The notes under the pieces: model-generated
The model's input: only the letters and a program-made list of their open reading frames with translations
What the model was told of the DNA's origin: nothing
Database searches by the model: none
In this document: piece after piece, positions 34,896 through 43,742 of the stretch
How the letters are laid out: every line of letters begins with the position of its first letter
Position numbering within the stretch: position 1 is the first letter of the stretch
Translations under genes and position numbers: made by a program
NCBI GenBank assembly: GCA_903923395.1
Contig: CAIXXM010000051.1
Location: 1-64,000 of the forward strand
Source: an uncultured Acidobacteriia bacterium
GTDB taxonomy: Bacteria; Acidobacteriota; Terriglobia; Bryobacterales; Bryobacteraceae
Direction of reading: 5' to 3'
Length of the DNA: 64,000 nucleotides

Positions 34896-35441
34896 CTAAT
34901 TGGGCTGAACCACACTGTCGATGACGTGGATGACACCGTTGGACTGCATTACATTGGCGATGGTCACCGTCGCCATGCCGCCCTTTTCGTCAGTCAACAT
35001 GATCTTGCCGTCTTTCAAACTGGCGGTCAGGGTTCCGCCCTGCACGGTCTTCAGTGCGGCCTTGCCCTTGCCTGCCTTGATCTGCTGCTTGAGCTGTGCG
35101 GCATTGATGCGGCCGGCCACGACGTGATAAGTCAGCACCTTGACGAGAGTATCTTTGTTCTCCGGTTTGAGGAGCGTATCCACGGTGCCCGCGGGGAGTT
35201 TTGCGAACGCTTCGTTCGTCGGTGCGAAGACGGTGAACGGGCCAGTGCCCTTCAGGGTTTCGACCAGTCCGGCGGCCTTCACCGCGGCGACCAGAGTGGT
35301 GTGATCCTTCGAGTTGACGGCGTTGTCGATGATGTCCTTGTTCGAATACATGGGCGCACCGCCAACCATGGGGTTCTGGCCCGCCAGTGCGAGAGAAGTT
35401 ACGGCGAGTAAGCCGATTGAGATCTGTTTCCAAAGCTTCAT
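34896..35441 (-). CDS. Exported fasciclin (beta-Ig-H3/FAS1) domain protein
   Basis: A 181-residue secreted protein. After the signal peptide (MKLWKQISIGLLAVTSLALA) a single FAS1 domain covers about residues 38-180, with the hallmark H1 motif FTVFAPTNEAFAKLPAGTVD and the H2 region VLTYHVVAGRI, ending NGVIHVIDSVVQPN. FAS1 domains mediate adhesion and protein-protein contact at the cell surface. An AAGGAA Shine-Dalgarno sequence lies ahead of the ATG at 35441. The eleven codons further upstream are not signal-like. A hairpin follows the stop, so it is probably transcribed separately from the Cys-rich operon behind it. Confidence 0.93.
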   Translation of the reverse strand: MKLWKQISIGLLAVTSLALAGQNPMVGGAPMYSNKDIIDNAVNSKDHTTLVAAVKAAGLVETLKGTGPFTVFAPTNEAFAKLPAGTVDTLLKPENKDTLVKVLTYHVVAGRINAAQLKQQIKAGKGKAALKTVQGGTLTASLKDGKIMLTDEKGGMATVTIANVMQSNGVIHVIDSVVQPN

Positions 35442-35516
35442 TTCAGGGTTCCTTTTCGGCGACTGTTGTGTCACCTGTAGAAACCTACGTCGGAAGCAGG
35501 GGGAACGGATTGCAGT

Positions 35517-35969
35517 CTATTCTTCGTCGTCTGGAATGACCAGCGCAGCGGCTGCTTCTTCATCGGCTGTCTTCTGTGCTTTCAAGATCGCCATGAAGCG
35601 TTCATTCAAGGGTTCGGGACTGGCATCGAGATCAACATCCTCCCGCGCGGTTTCCTCATTGTTGTAGAGGAAAACGGCAACTACGCCGGAAGCCGTGGGG
35701 CGGAGTTCGAGCTTATGTCCGCGCGCTTCCAGGCGCAGCGTGGAATTCATCCACAGCAGGTTGACCTTTGTGCGGATCGCGAAGCCGGAGCGCGTTGCCA
35801 GTTGCATCATGGTGGCAGCAAATGTGCCGCGTTTGAGCTTGTCCGCCCATGGTCCCGCAGCGACAGCCTCTTTGCGCTCGGAGTCGCGGCGGCGATGGTC
35901 GTCCATGCTGCCCTGTTCGCGGCCTTCGAGGGCTTTCAGGTTGTTTTCGAGATTATCGAGAAAGCTCAT
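35517..35969 (-). CDS. Conserved-looking hypothetical cytoplasmic protein
   Basis: A 150-residue charged protein, family not recognised. It begins MSFLDNLENNLKALEGREQG, with a helical acidic/basic N-terminal half (about residues 1-60). The middle is strand-rich (IRTKVNLLWMNSTLRLEARG, LELRPTASGVVAVFLYNN) and the tail acidic (VIPDDEE). No signal peptide, membrane helix or metal motif is visible. Codon use and composition are like the neighbouring genes, which supports its being real. It lies 35 bp from the TIM-barrel isomerase gene upstream on the same strand and could share its transcript. Confidence 0.65.
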   Translation of the reverse strand: MSFLDNLENNLKALEGREQGSMDDHRRRDSERKEAVAAGPWADKLKRGTFAATMMQLATRSGFAIRTKVNLLWMNSTLRLEARGHKLELRPTASGVVAVFLYNNEETAREDVDLDASPEPLNERFMAILKAQKTADEEAAAALVIPDDEE

Positions 35970-36004
35970 AAATTACAGTTTGCCATTGTCATACACGGGG
36001 TGGA

Positions 36005-37015
36005 TTACTGTCGCCAGCGGAGGCCAAGATCCAATTGCTTTTTGGCATACTCCACGCTGCGCTCCATATGCTCTTTTTGCTGGGCTTTTATAGCTTCCAG
36101 GAACTGCGGCGCGACGGGCTGATTGGGCAGATCCTCAATCACGAGCGGCTTCTCATACGGACGCCCCTTTTGCGCGAGACTGACGAAGCGCGCGAAGTCA
36201 TCGGCGCGGACGTCGCGGTAATTCTCCCAGAACTTTTGCTCGCGGTAGGGGAAGAGTTCTGGCACACGTCCTGTGATGGGCTTCACATAGGCGAAGATAT
36301 CCGGCTTGACACTGTGGATGTGCTTCACGATGGCATGGAAGTCGATGACGCCCTCGCCAAGCGGTACCCACTGCACCATCGCCCCGCGCGGATGCTCATA
36401 GAGCACGGAATCGCGCAGATGAAGACAAAGCGCATGGGGGGCAAGGACCTCCACGGTCGTCATGGGGTCTTCGAGGATGAACGTTGGATTGCCTGTATCG
36501 AGATAGGAGCCGACGAATTCCTTCCCCGCAGCCTGCATGGTCTCTGCCAACTCGCGCGCGGTGAAGTCTTTATGATTCTCAATGGCAATATGCAGACCCG
36601 CATCCATGACCTCACTGCGCACGCTGCGGAACAGCTTCACAATGGTCTCGCGATGTTGTTCGACAGTGCCGGGAGGCAGGTGCGCGCGGTCTGAGGCATG
36701 CAACACACGGATGATCTTTGACCCGCAGGCCTTCGCGCGTGCAACGCCAGTCAGCAACTGCTTGCGCATGGGTTCCAGATCATTGGGGTTCTTCGGCAAA
36801 ATGCCGCTCATCCCCGTCTCCACAGGCAGTCCCATCTCCTTGGACCACTGGCCGACCTGCTTCCAGTGATTGAGGTCATTGACCTCCGGGTCCAGCGAGT
36901 CTTGCAGGAAGAGGCCGTCGAGCTTCAGACTGGCGGCAAATTCGAAGTGCTGGCGGTCCCGCCACTTTAATGCCCGCAGGCAGTAGGTGTTGAGGCCGAG
37001 TTTTTGGTAAGCCAT
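36005..37015 (-). CDS. Sugar phosphate isomerase/epimerase-like TIM-barrel protein
   Basis: A 336-residue protein of the AP-endonuclease-2/xylose-isomerase-like TIM-barrel superfamily. The expected metal-ligand positions are visible: Glu in HIAIENHKDF, Asp in SYLDTGNP, His in LCLHLRDS, and a final acidic residue in WVPLGEGVIDFHAI. There is no signal peptide. Members isomerise or epimerise keto-sugars and inositols. Given the many carbohydrate genes in the window, a catabolic role is likely, but the substrate is unknown. The start MAYQKLGLNTYCLRA directly begins the first barrel strand. Confidence 0.87.
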   Translation of the reverse strand: MAYQKLGLNTYCLRALKWRDRQHFEFAASLKLDGLFLQDSLDPEVNDLNHWKQVGQWSKEMGLPVETGMSGILPKNPNDLEPMRKQLLTGVARAKACGSKIIRVLHASDRAHLPPGTVEQHRETIVKLFRSVRSEVMDAGLHIAIENHKDFTARELAETMQAAGKEFVGSYLDTGNPTFILEDPMTTVEVLAPHALCLHLRDSVLYEHPRGAMVQWVPLGEGVIDFHAIVKHIHSVKPDIFAYVKPITGRVPELFPYREQKFWENYRDVRADDFARFVSLAQKGRPYEKPLVIEDLPNQPVAPQFLEAIKAQQKEHMERSVEYAKKQLDLGLRWRQ

Positions 37016-37041
37016 GCAGAAGATAATCTATCGCAAAGGAG

Positions 37042-37047
37042 TACACT
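37042..37047 (+). promoter_or_regulatory. Candidate -10 box of the 37054 gene
   Basis: TACACT ends six bases before the ATG at 37054. An AAAGGAG at 37035-37041 lies immediately before the box, about 12 nt from the ATG. It would be excluded from the mRNA if transcription starts six to seven bases after the box. Whether this gene is leaderless or uses that ribosome site is therefore open. Confidence 0.4.
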
Positions 37048-37053
37048 ATTCCC

Positions 37054-38178
37054 ATGTGCCGTGTCATTGTGCTGCTTCTGCTGTGTGCCAGCGGGGCCAT
37101 TCCCGCTGCCGATAACAGCTTGCGCGGCACTCTGGAAAGGGTCATGGAGAAGTCCCTGACGATTCTTCTGCCAGATGCCCGGCTCTTTGATTTCCGTTTG
37201 CCGAAGAAGGCGGATCTCAGCGCGAAAGCATTAGTGGAGAGGTTTCATCTGGGTGACCAGATCGAAATATCTTTCAAACAGATTCCTTCCTACTTCGATC
37301 TGGACGCCGAACTGCCAAGAAGCCTGGAGCTGAATAAGATCAAACTGATCAAGCCGGCGGATGCCCAGGATGTTAGAGCAGCCACCTGGACGCGCGACTG
37401 GCTCCGTCCGGGGAATCTGCTTCGCGGGCCGGACGTGCCCGTCCATGCTGTCTCCCAATGGGGCAAGCCGCCGGAAGATGCCGTGGATGCCGCTTCGATC
37501 CTTGAGAGAGGCCGGGCTCTAGCGCTCGCGCATGCCAGTAAGATGCCTAATTTCATTGCGGATGAGATTGCTGATTGCTATATGTCACCCACGTATCCGC
37601 CGAATTGGATGCTGCTCTCGAAAGTACAGGCAGAGGCACTCTTCGAAGGGATGGGCCAGCGCCGCAGAAACCAGAGAAGCGATGGACGAAAAGTCCCTGA
37701 TGGTGTGCCTTATCCGAAGTGCATGGGTTGGGGTGGTGGCTTCGGCAACTATCTGCGCCCATTGTTTGAGCCGGAGTGTAATACCAAATTCACTTACACG
37801 AAGAAGATTGGACGCCCTGGCAGCGAAGGGTTTGTATACAAATATGAATCTCCGCCGGAAGGCTGCTTTCCCACTTCCTACGCAGGGCCGCAGCGGGCTT
37901 ATGCATGGCGCACTGGTTCGATTGTACTGAAGTTGCCGGAAGGCGAATTGATTCAGGTGGTGGGCCGTTCCGAACGCTTCCCCCAGGCCTATCCGATTTT
38001 TGAGATTACTGAGACGGTAACTTGGGGGGATGTGAAGATCGGGGATAACTCCCATCTTCTGCCCATTGGTTATGAGAAGGTGATGTATATGCGCGCCGGT
38101 GCCCGGAACCGCGTGGTCGCGGAGTATTCCAACCACCGGCACTTTGAAGCGGAGAGTAATATCAAGTTTCCCGAATAA
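37054..38178 (+). CDS. Exported hypothetical protein
   Basis: A 374-residue protein, family not recognised. It has a signal peptide (MCRVIVLLLLCASGAIPAAD). A small OB-like N-terminal strand region follows (LERVMEKSLTILLPDARLFDFRL, LVERFHLGDQIEISFKQ, about residues 26-75). Then come RGRALALAHASKMPNFIADE (about 150-170) and a C-terminal region with CYMSPTYPP, an Asn/Cys loop and EITETVTWGDVKIGDNSHLLP. Similar 'ALA-ASKMPNFVADE' exported proteins are, in my recollection, common in Acidobacteriota and of unknown role. It is alone on the plus strand, convergent with the PQQ dehydrogenase gene, whose stop codon directly adjoins its own. Confidence 0.7.
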   Translation: MCRVIVLLLLCASGAIPAADNSLRGTLERVMEKSLTILLPDARLFDFRLPKKADLSAKALVERFHLGDQIEISFKQIPSYFDLDAELPRSLELNKIKLIKPADAQDVRAATWTRDWLRPGNLLRGPDVPVHAVSQWGKPPEDAVDAASILERGRALALAHASKMPNFIADEIADCYMSPTYPPNWMLLSKVQAEALFEGMGQRRRNQRSDGRKVPDGVPYPKCMGWGGGFGNYLRPLFEPECNTKFTYTKKIGRPGSEGFVYKYESPPEGCFPTSYAGPQRAYAWRTGSIVLKLPEGELIQVVGRSERFPQAYPIFEITETVTWGDVKIGDNSHLLPIGYEKVMYMRAGARNRVVAEYSNHRHFEAESNIKFPE

Positions 38179-39753
38179 CTACGGCAGCGTGAACGTTACA
38201 ACGGCGCCACCTGAGGGTAACGTGATGTACTGCTTGCCATCAATGGCATATGTGATGGGAGCCGTCACAATGCGAGTGCCAAGGGAAACTTTCCACAGGT
38301 TCTTTCCAGTCTTCGCATCGAAGGCCATGAGATAGCCGTCTTCATCGCCTGAGAAGATCAAACCGCCGGCGGTGGACAAAGTTCCTGCCCAGGGTGCGCG
38401 GTAATAGCGGAAATCCCATCTGGTCTCCCCGGTCAAAGGATCCAGCGCTTTCAACAAACCCGATTCCTTCTCATCCGTCACACCCCGTGAGACGGACCCC
38501 CAGTATGGCTTGCCTTCCACATAAGTGGGTGGTGCGGCATAGTAAACGTCGCAGGCGTCGCGGACCTGAAAGTAGAACAGCTTGGTTTGCGGATTGTAAG
38601 AAGGTGCCATCCAGTTCGCGCCGCCAGCCAGTGACGGGCATACACGTTTGCCCTCGGGTGTTGGTTCCGCATTGCCGTCCAGAATCGGACGGCCCTTGGC
38701 GTCCAGACCCTTGGCCCACGTCTGTTTCATGAACGGCTTGCCCATCAGAAACTCGCCGGTTTCACGGTCCAGGACATAGAAGAATGCATTGCGGTTCGCT
38801 TGCACCACCAGCTTTCTGGGCTTGCCCTTCCAATCGAGATCCAGCAGTACTGGCGTTTCTTCGGCGTCCCAGTCATGTGTGTCGTGCGGGGTGAACTGGA
38901 AATGCCACTTGAGCTTGCCGGTATCGGGGTCCAAGGCGACCAGTGAGCAGGAGTAGAGGTTATCGCCCTTGCGAACGTCACCGTAGAGATCCGGGCCCGG
39001 ATTGCCCACACCCCAGTAAGTCAGGTTCAACTTGGGATCATAAGTACCGGTCATCCACGCCGGACCGCCGCCGCGTTGCGCGGAATCGCCAGCCCAGGTA
39101 TCGCCGCCCGGTTCGCCTTTGAGCGGGATCGTCCAAAAGCGCCACAGCCGTTTGCCGGTCTTCGCGTCATAGGCGTCAATGAAACCGCGCACTCCCTGCT
39201 CGCCGCCGGAGATTCCGACGAGGATCTTGTCTTTGATGGCAAGCGGGGCCAGTGATGCGTAGTGCGTGCCTTCATGCCAAGGCGCCATCTCAGACTGCCA
39301 GACTAATTTGCCGGTGGCGGCTTCCAGGGCGACCACCCAGGAATCGGGAGTCACCATATAGAGCGTGGTACCCAGTATGGCGAAACCCCGGTTGACGGCC
39401 GTCGCCTTCACTCCGGCGGGATATTTGTGTTTGTACTGCCACAACTCGCGGCCGGATTTAGCGTCCACGGCCATCGCCACGCCATCCCCGGCAGTGAGGT
39501 ACATAATGCCATCCACCACCAGCGGCATGGTTTCATTTGAGCCGCCTCTGCCGGTTTGGTAAATCCAAGCCAGCTTCAGGTCCTTTACGTTCGCGGTGTT
39601 GATCTGCTTGAGTTCGCGGTGGCGGATAGCCGAGTAATCTCCCCAGTAAGTGAGCCAGTTCTGCGGTTCACCAAGGGCATTGTTGAGCCGCTCTGGCGTG
39701 ACTTGTGCCGCAAGCGCTGCCGCGGAAAGAAGAAGTGCGAGTGTCGTCCTCAT
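38179..39753 (-). CDS. Exported PQQ-type beta-propeller dehydrogenase
   Basis: A 524-residue periplasmic quinoprotein, related to PQQ alcohol dehydrogenases. Signal peptide at 1-16, then WLTYWGDYSAIRHRELKQIN and an eight-bladed propeller with tryptophan-docking repeats (AVDAKSGRELWQYKH, ALEAATGKLVWQSEM, AYDAKTGKRLWRFW, ALDPDTGKLKWHFQ, AFDAKTGKNLWKVS). The catalytic-Asp region is present as THDWDAEETPVL. The adjacent Cys pair that caps PQQ in methanol and ethanol dehydrogenases is not seen at its usual place, and no C-terminal haem domain is fused. Electrons would go to the diheme cytochrome encoded two bases upstream. The substrate is unknown. Confidence 0.88.
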   Translation of the reverse strand: MRTTLALLLSAAALAAQVTPERLNNALGEPQNWLTYWGDYSAIRHRELKQINTANVKDLKLAWIYQTGRGGSNETMPLVVDGIMYLTAGDGVAMAVDAKSGRELWQYKHKYPAGVKATAVNRGFAILGTTLYMVTPDSWVVALEAATGKLVWQSEMAPWHEGTHYASLAPLAIKDKILVGISGGEQGVRGFIDAYDAKTGKRLWRFWTIPLKGEPGGDTWAGDSAQRGGGPAWMTGTYDPKLNLTYWGVGNPGPDLYGDVRKGDNLYSCSLVALDPDTGKLKWHFQFTPHDTHDWDAEETPVLLDLDWKGKPRKLVVQANRNAFFYVLDRETGEFLMGKPFMKQTWAKGLDAKGRPILDGNAEPTPEGKRVCPSLAGGANWMAPSYNPQTKLFYFQVRDACDVYYAAPPTYVEGKPYWGSVSRGVTDEKESGLLKALDPLTGETRWDFRYYRAPWAGTLSTAGGLIFSGDEDGYLMAFDAKTGKNLWKVSLGTRIVTAPITYAIDGKQYITLPSGGAVVTFTLP

Positions 39754-39755
39754 GG

Positions 39756-40547
39756 TTACTGAATCCCCTTGGCTTTGCCAGCACTGTCACCCGTCACAAT
39801 CGAGCCGCGCAATGATTCCAGATATGCCAGCAGGTCATCGAGCGTCTTGCCTGAAAGTTTGTAAGGCGGCATGAGAGATTGCTTCAGCACCGTTACGGAC
39901 TTCGCCGTGGTCTTGTCGAAGCTGGCGAACTTGCCATTTGGCAGCCGCAGTTGCAGCGTGAACGTATCTTCGTTGATCCGGATGCCCGTGCTCTTCTTGC
40001 CGGAGGCCTCGACGACCGTGACTCCTTCAAACCCGGCAGGGATGTCGGCGGATGGGTTCACGATGGATTCCTTGATGTATTCGAGGGACCTCCCGGAGCC
40101 AACGCGGGTGAGTTCGGGTCCATAGAGTCCGCCGGTGAAGCCGATGCGGTGGCAGGTTTGGCAACCGTTGGCGGCATAGGCCGCTTTTCCAGCTTCTGCG
40201 TCGCCGGTGGCTTTGGCTGAGGGAGTACCGGAACTGGCCAGGCTGCGCAGGTAAGTCACCAGCGGATCGAGGTCATCCTTTTCCAGGCTGCCGAACGCGG
40301 GCATGGTGGTGCCGGGGATTCCATTCTTGATGATGCCCCGGATTTCCGCGTCTTGCGATGCCGCCATATGCGCCGTAATCAGTGACGGACCCCGTCCGCC
40401 CCGCGCATCCGCGCCGTGACAGAAAGCGCAATTACTGCGGAAAACGGCCAGCCCCTGTTCCGCACCGAGCGGGACTGAGACTTGGGCATGCGCGGCGAGT
40501 GCGAGAGCCGCGGCGAGGGGAGGGAACCACAAAGTTCGCCGGATCAT
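39756..40547 (-). CDS. Exported diheme cytochrome c, electron partner of the PQQ dehydrogenase
   Basis: A 263-residue periplasmic cytochrome. After a signal peptide there are two haem-binding motifs: CAFCH (residues 40-44), with Met82 in TTMPAFG as likely axial ligand, and CQTCH (129-133). A C-terminal module follows with the KSLMPPY-like segment QSLMPPYKLSG and LDDLLAYLESL. The second half resembles the haem-binding region of Planctomycete- and Acidobacteria-type cytochromes in which QLRLPNGKF-type strands are inserted. Its stop is two bases before the PQQ dehydrogenase start, so the two form an operon that moves electrons from a periplasmic substrate to the respiratory chain. Confidence 0.9.
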   Translation of the reverse strand: MIRRTLWFPPLAAALALAAHAQVSVPLGAEQGLAVFRSNCAFCHGADARGGRGPSLITAHMAASQDAEIRGIIKNGIPGTTMPAFGSLEKDDLDPLVTYLRSLASSGTPSAKATGDAEAGKAAYAANGCQTCHRIGFTGGLYGPELTRVGSGRSLEYIKESIVNPSADIPAGFEGVTVVEASGKKSTGIRINEDTFTLQLRLPNGKFASFDKTTAKSVTVLKQSLMPPYKLSGKTLDDLLAYLESLRGSIVTGDSAGKAKGIQ

Positions 40548-40695
40548 GGGGAAGCGGCCACCATTCTATCGGAAACCACGGTCAACCGAACTGTGCGAAG
40601 TTTTTTTGACAGCAACCCCGGTGAAACCCATTCTGCATACTCCTGTCACTTTCGGCTGCTCCAATTGGTTTTGTCCAGTCAGGAGCCTCTCAGAA

Positions 40696-43665
40696 GTGAC
40701 ACAGAAGAGAATTTCCCATCTCGCGGCTGCATTCATGCTGCTTGCAACTGCAGCTTTCGCCCAGGACCGTGCCTCGATTCGCGGAACGGTGACTGATCCT
40801 TCTGGTGCGGTGGTGCCGGGTGCCTCAGTTGAATTGAATTCGACCGCCACCGGACTCCACAGAATGGCAAGCACGGGGAAGGCGGGCATATACGAGTTCG
40901 ATTCTCTTCCCGTAGGTGCTTATCAGATACAAATTCAGCAAAAAGGCTTCCGCCCCATCACTGTCAGTGCCATCACCTTGCGGTATTCCGAGAATAGAAC
41001 CGTGGACGCGAAGTTGATCATCGGCGATAATTCCGACAGTGTCCAGGTCACCGCTTCGCTCGAAGGACTCAATCGCGCAAACGCAGAGGTCGGTGAGGTG
41101 GTGGATACCAAGCAGATGCAGGAATTGCCCATCAGCGGACGCAACTGGGCGGAACTCTCCCTGCTCGCCAACGGCGCAATCAACTACAGCGATGGATCAC
41201 AGCGAAATGTCCGCTTCAATGGTCATTCGCTCGATGACGGCAGCATCACGCTTGATGGGATTGATGCCACAGGTATTCAGGAACAGACCATGAAGTCGGA
41301 CACCCGCCTCGCTGTTGCCATTGATGCGATCGCGGAATTCCGGGTCACGACGGCCGTATACACCGCGGAAAGCGGTTCCGCGGGTGGAGCGCAAATCAAT
41401 GTGATCTCCAAAACAGGCTCAAATGAACTGCATGGCAGTGCTTTCTACGCACTTCGCAATGTGGCACTCGATTCCCGCTCACCCTTTGACGGAGCGGTTC
41501 TCCCGTCGTTCAAGCTCAACCAGTTTGGTGCAAGTGTGGGCGGCGCTTTGATCAAGAACAAGCTCTTTTACTTTTTCAACTTTGAAGGGCTTGATCAACA
41601 TCTCGGCCACACGTTCCAGAACACTGTTCCGAATGCGGCCTTCCGTGCGCAGGTGCTGGCGGCATCGCCGGCCATGGCACCGCTGATCAATCCCTATCCA
41701 GCTGGCGGAACCCCCATCGCGGGCACGGCGAACAATCTCGTAACCCTGGTGAAAAATGACTCGAAACGGGAAGATTCCGGCCTCAGCCGCCTGGATTACC
41801 GCCCGACCAGTAAAGATTCGGCCTATCTCCGCTACAACATCGACAATGCCTATGCCGACAACCCGTCGGACGCCATTGGAACCCACGCCGTGGTTCCCGT
41901 GATCCCGCAAAACATTGCTGCCCAATACCAGCGGGTGTTCTCCCCCACTCTGATCAATGAAGTGAAATTCGGCAGGAATCACGTGGACTATCACAACTGG
42001 ACGTATGGCACTGCTCCCGTGTCCACATCACCCTACAGCTTTGATGGACTCAGCACGAATTCGCTCGATACCGAAGTGGGAACCACGCTCTCCTGGATCG
42101 ACACGCTCACGAAGATCGCCGGCCGCCATACACTCAAGGCCGGCGTCGAGATACGCAACGTGGCCCTCAACAACTCGGGCAACACGATCACGACACAGTC
42201 CATCACTTACGCATCGGACGCAGATTTCATTCGCAATGCAGCTTCCGCAGCCACGTACCTGCAGGGGGAAGGTATCGCCCACAGCCGCCACACCATGTAT
42301 ATGGGCTTCGCGCAGGATGAGTTCAAGGTCACCCCGCACCTAACAGTCAACCTGGGCCTGCGGTATGAGTTCTATTCCGTCGTGCATGAAATCAACAATC
42401 ACTCCGCCGTGGTTGATATTCAAGGTTGCGGTGGATTCTGCCCAGCGGGAACGCCTTACTATTCCCCCAACACCAAAGACTTTGGCCCCCGCGTGGGAGT
42501 TGCCTGGTCGCCTGCCTTGTTCAATGGCAGGACCACCATCCGCACCGGTTACGGCATCTACTACGGCGCCAACCAGAACGACGATTTTTCTGATCCCGCC
42601 GAAAGTTATGTGCCCCGGTATTCGCTGACCAATGCGAACTTCCCCGCGCTCAGCTATCCCCTGACAGCGTTCCTCGATCCCAGGAACCAGCTCTTTTCCC
42701 CCAAGGCGATCGCCCGGGACCGCAAGGACGCATACTACGGGAACTGGGACTTCCTGATCCAGCATGATCTTGGCGACGGCTTCATCGCACAGATCGGTTA
42801 TGTCGGCTCAAAGGGGACGCATCTTTTCAATAAGTACACACTGAATCTCATCAATCCAGCCACCGGCACCCGGACGCTGTCACAGTTCAGTTCCTTTGGC
42901 GAAAAGGCAAACACCGGCAACAACAACTTCAACGCGCTGCAGGCCCAGATCCACCGCCGCTTCAAGAATGGGCTGATGCTGCAAAGCAACTACATGTGGG
43001 CGCATGGGATTGCGGACGCGTCTCTCGGTGCTGGTGAAGCCGTGACCATCCAAAACATGAGCTGCCGCACTTGTGACCGCAGCAGCACGAATATTGATGT
43101 CCGGCATTACTTCACGACCAATGCGATTTATGAGCTGCCCTTTGGAAAAGGCAAAGTGTTTGTCCGGGATGGACTGGGCGCGATGCTTCTCGGCGGCTGG
43201 GAACTGGCCGGAATTGCCAGCGCCCGCACGGGCTTGCCCGTGAACATTACTGTCTCGCGCAAAGCTGCTGCTCTGCCGGATGGCAACACTTCCAGCCAGC
43301 GTCCTAATTATGTGTCGGGTCAAAGCATCTATCCCGTCAACCAGACGATCAGCAGCTGGTTCAATCCCGCTGCATTCGCTCTGCCCGCAAACGGCACGTG
43401 GGGCAATCTGGGACGTTACGATGGCCGGGGACCAGGTGCGGTGGAATTCGACACCACTCTGCAACGCCGGTTCACCGTTACCGAACGGCTCAAGCTGAGC
43501 CTTCGCGCCACGGCCTACAACCTGGCGAACCACCCGGTGTATTCGAATCCCTCAGGTAATTCCTCGTCCTCCAGCTTCGGCCGCATCACAAACGTCATCA
43601 ACACTGGCGCAACGGGTTCCGGCGCACCGCGGCGGATCGAGTTCATGCTCCGCGCGGAGTTCTAA
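40696..43665 (+). CDS. Oar-like TonB-dependent outer-membrane receptor
   Basis: A 989-residue outer-membrane receptor. The GTG at 40696 is preferred: AGGAG lies ten bases upstream and a signal peptide follows (ISHLAAAFMLLATAAFAQ). The 50 in-frame codons before it are unlike protein. A carboxypeptidase-regulatory-like domain occupies about residues 22-105 (IRGTVTDPSGAVVPGASVEL). The plug follows (MQELPISGRNWAELSLLANG), then a barrel ending in FMLRAEF with the terminal Phe. It carries CGGFCPAGTPYYSPN and CRTCDRSS loops with cysteine pairs, probably extracellular. No dedicated degradative genes adjoin it. It is divergent from the cytochrome-PQQ operon and followed by a strong hairpin. Confidence 0.9.
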   Translation: MTQKRISHLAAAFMLLATAAFAQDRASIRGTVTDPSGAVVPGASVELNSTATGLHRMASTGKAGIYEFDSLPVGAYQIQIQQKGFRPITVSAITLRYSENRTVDAKLIIGDNSDSVQVTASLEGLNRANAEVGEVVDTKQMQELPISGRNWAELSLLANGAINYSDGSQRNVRFNGHSLDDGSITLDGIDATGIQEQTMKSDTRLAVAIDAIAEFRVTTAVYTAESGSAGGAQINVISKTGSNELHGSAFYALRNVALDSRSPFDGAVLPSFKLNQFGASVGGALIKNKLFYFFNFEGLDQHLGHTFQNTVPNAAFRAQVLAASPAMAPLINPYPAGGTPIAGTANNLVTLVKNDSKREDSGLSRLDYRPTSKDSAYLRYNIDNAYADNPSDAIGTHAVVPVIPQNIAAQYQRVFSPTLINEVKFGRNHVDYHNWTYGTAPVSTSPYSFDGLSTNSLDTEVGTTLSWIDTLTKIAGRHTLKAGVEIRNVALNNSGNTITTQSITYASDADFIRNAASAATYLQGEGIAHSRHTMYMGFAQDEFKVTPHLTVNLGLRYEFYSVVHEINNHSAVVDIQGCGGFCPAGTPYYSPNTKDFGPRVGVAWSPALFNGRTTIRTGYGIYYGANQNDDFSDPAESYVPRYSLTNANFPALSYPLTAFLDPRNQLFSPKAIARDRKDAYYGNWDFLIQHDLGDGFIAQIGYVGSKGTHLFNKYTLNLINPATGTRTLSQFSSFGEKANTGNNNFNALQAQIHRRFKNGLMLQSNYMWAHGIADASLGAGEAVTIQNMSCRTCDRSSTNIDVRHYFTTNAIYELPFGKGKVFVRDGLGAMLLGGWELAGIASARTGLPVNITVSRKAAALPDGNTSSQRPNYVSGQSIYPVNQTISSWFNPAAFALPANGTWGNLGRYDGRGPGAVEFDTTLQRRFTVTERLKLSLRATAYNLANHPVYSNPSGNSSSSSFGRITNVINTGATGSGAPRRIEFMLRAEF

Positions 43666-43707
43666 AAGCCACATCAGGCGCACCTGAAATACAACACGAC
43701 GGTTCCC

Positions 43708-43742
43708 ATCCAGCAGCGGTGCCCCCGGCACTGTTGCTGGAT
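43708..43742 (+). terminator. Sixteen-bp-stem hairpin after the receptor gene
   Basis: ATCCAGCAGCGGTGCC at 43708-43723 pairs with GGCACTGTTGCTGGAT at 43727-43742, with two G-U pairs on the plus-strand RNA and a three-base loop (CCC). It starts 43 bases after the receptor stop. A run of seven T follows only about 25 bases later, so it is an atypical intrinsic terminator. It is the strongest hairpin seen in the window. Confidence 0.55.
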
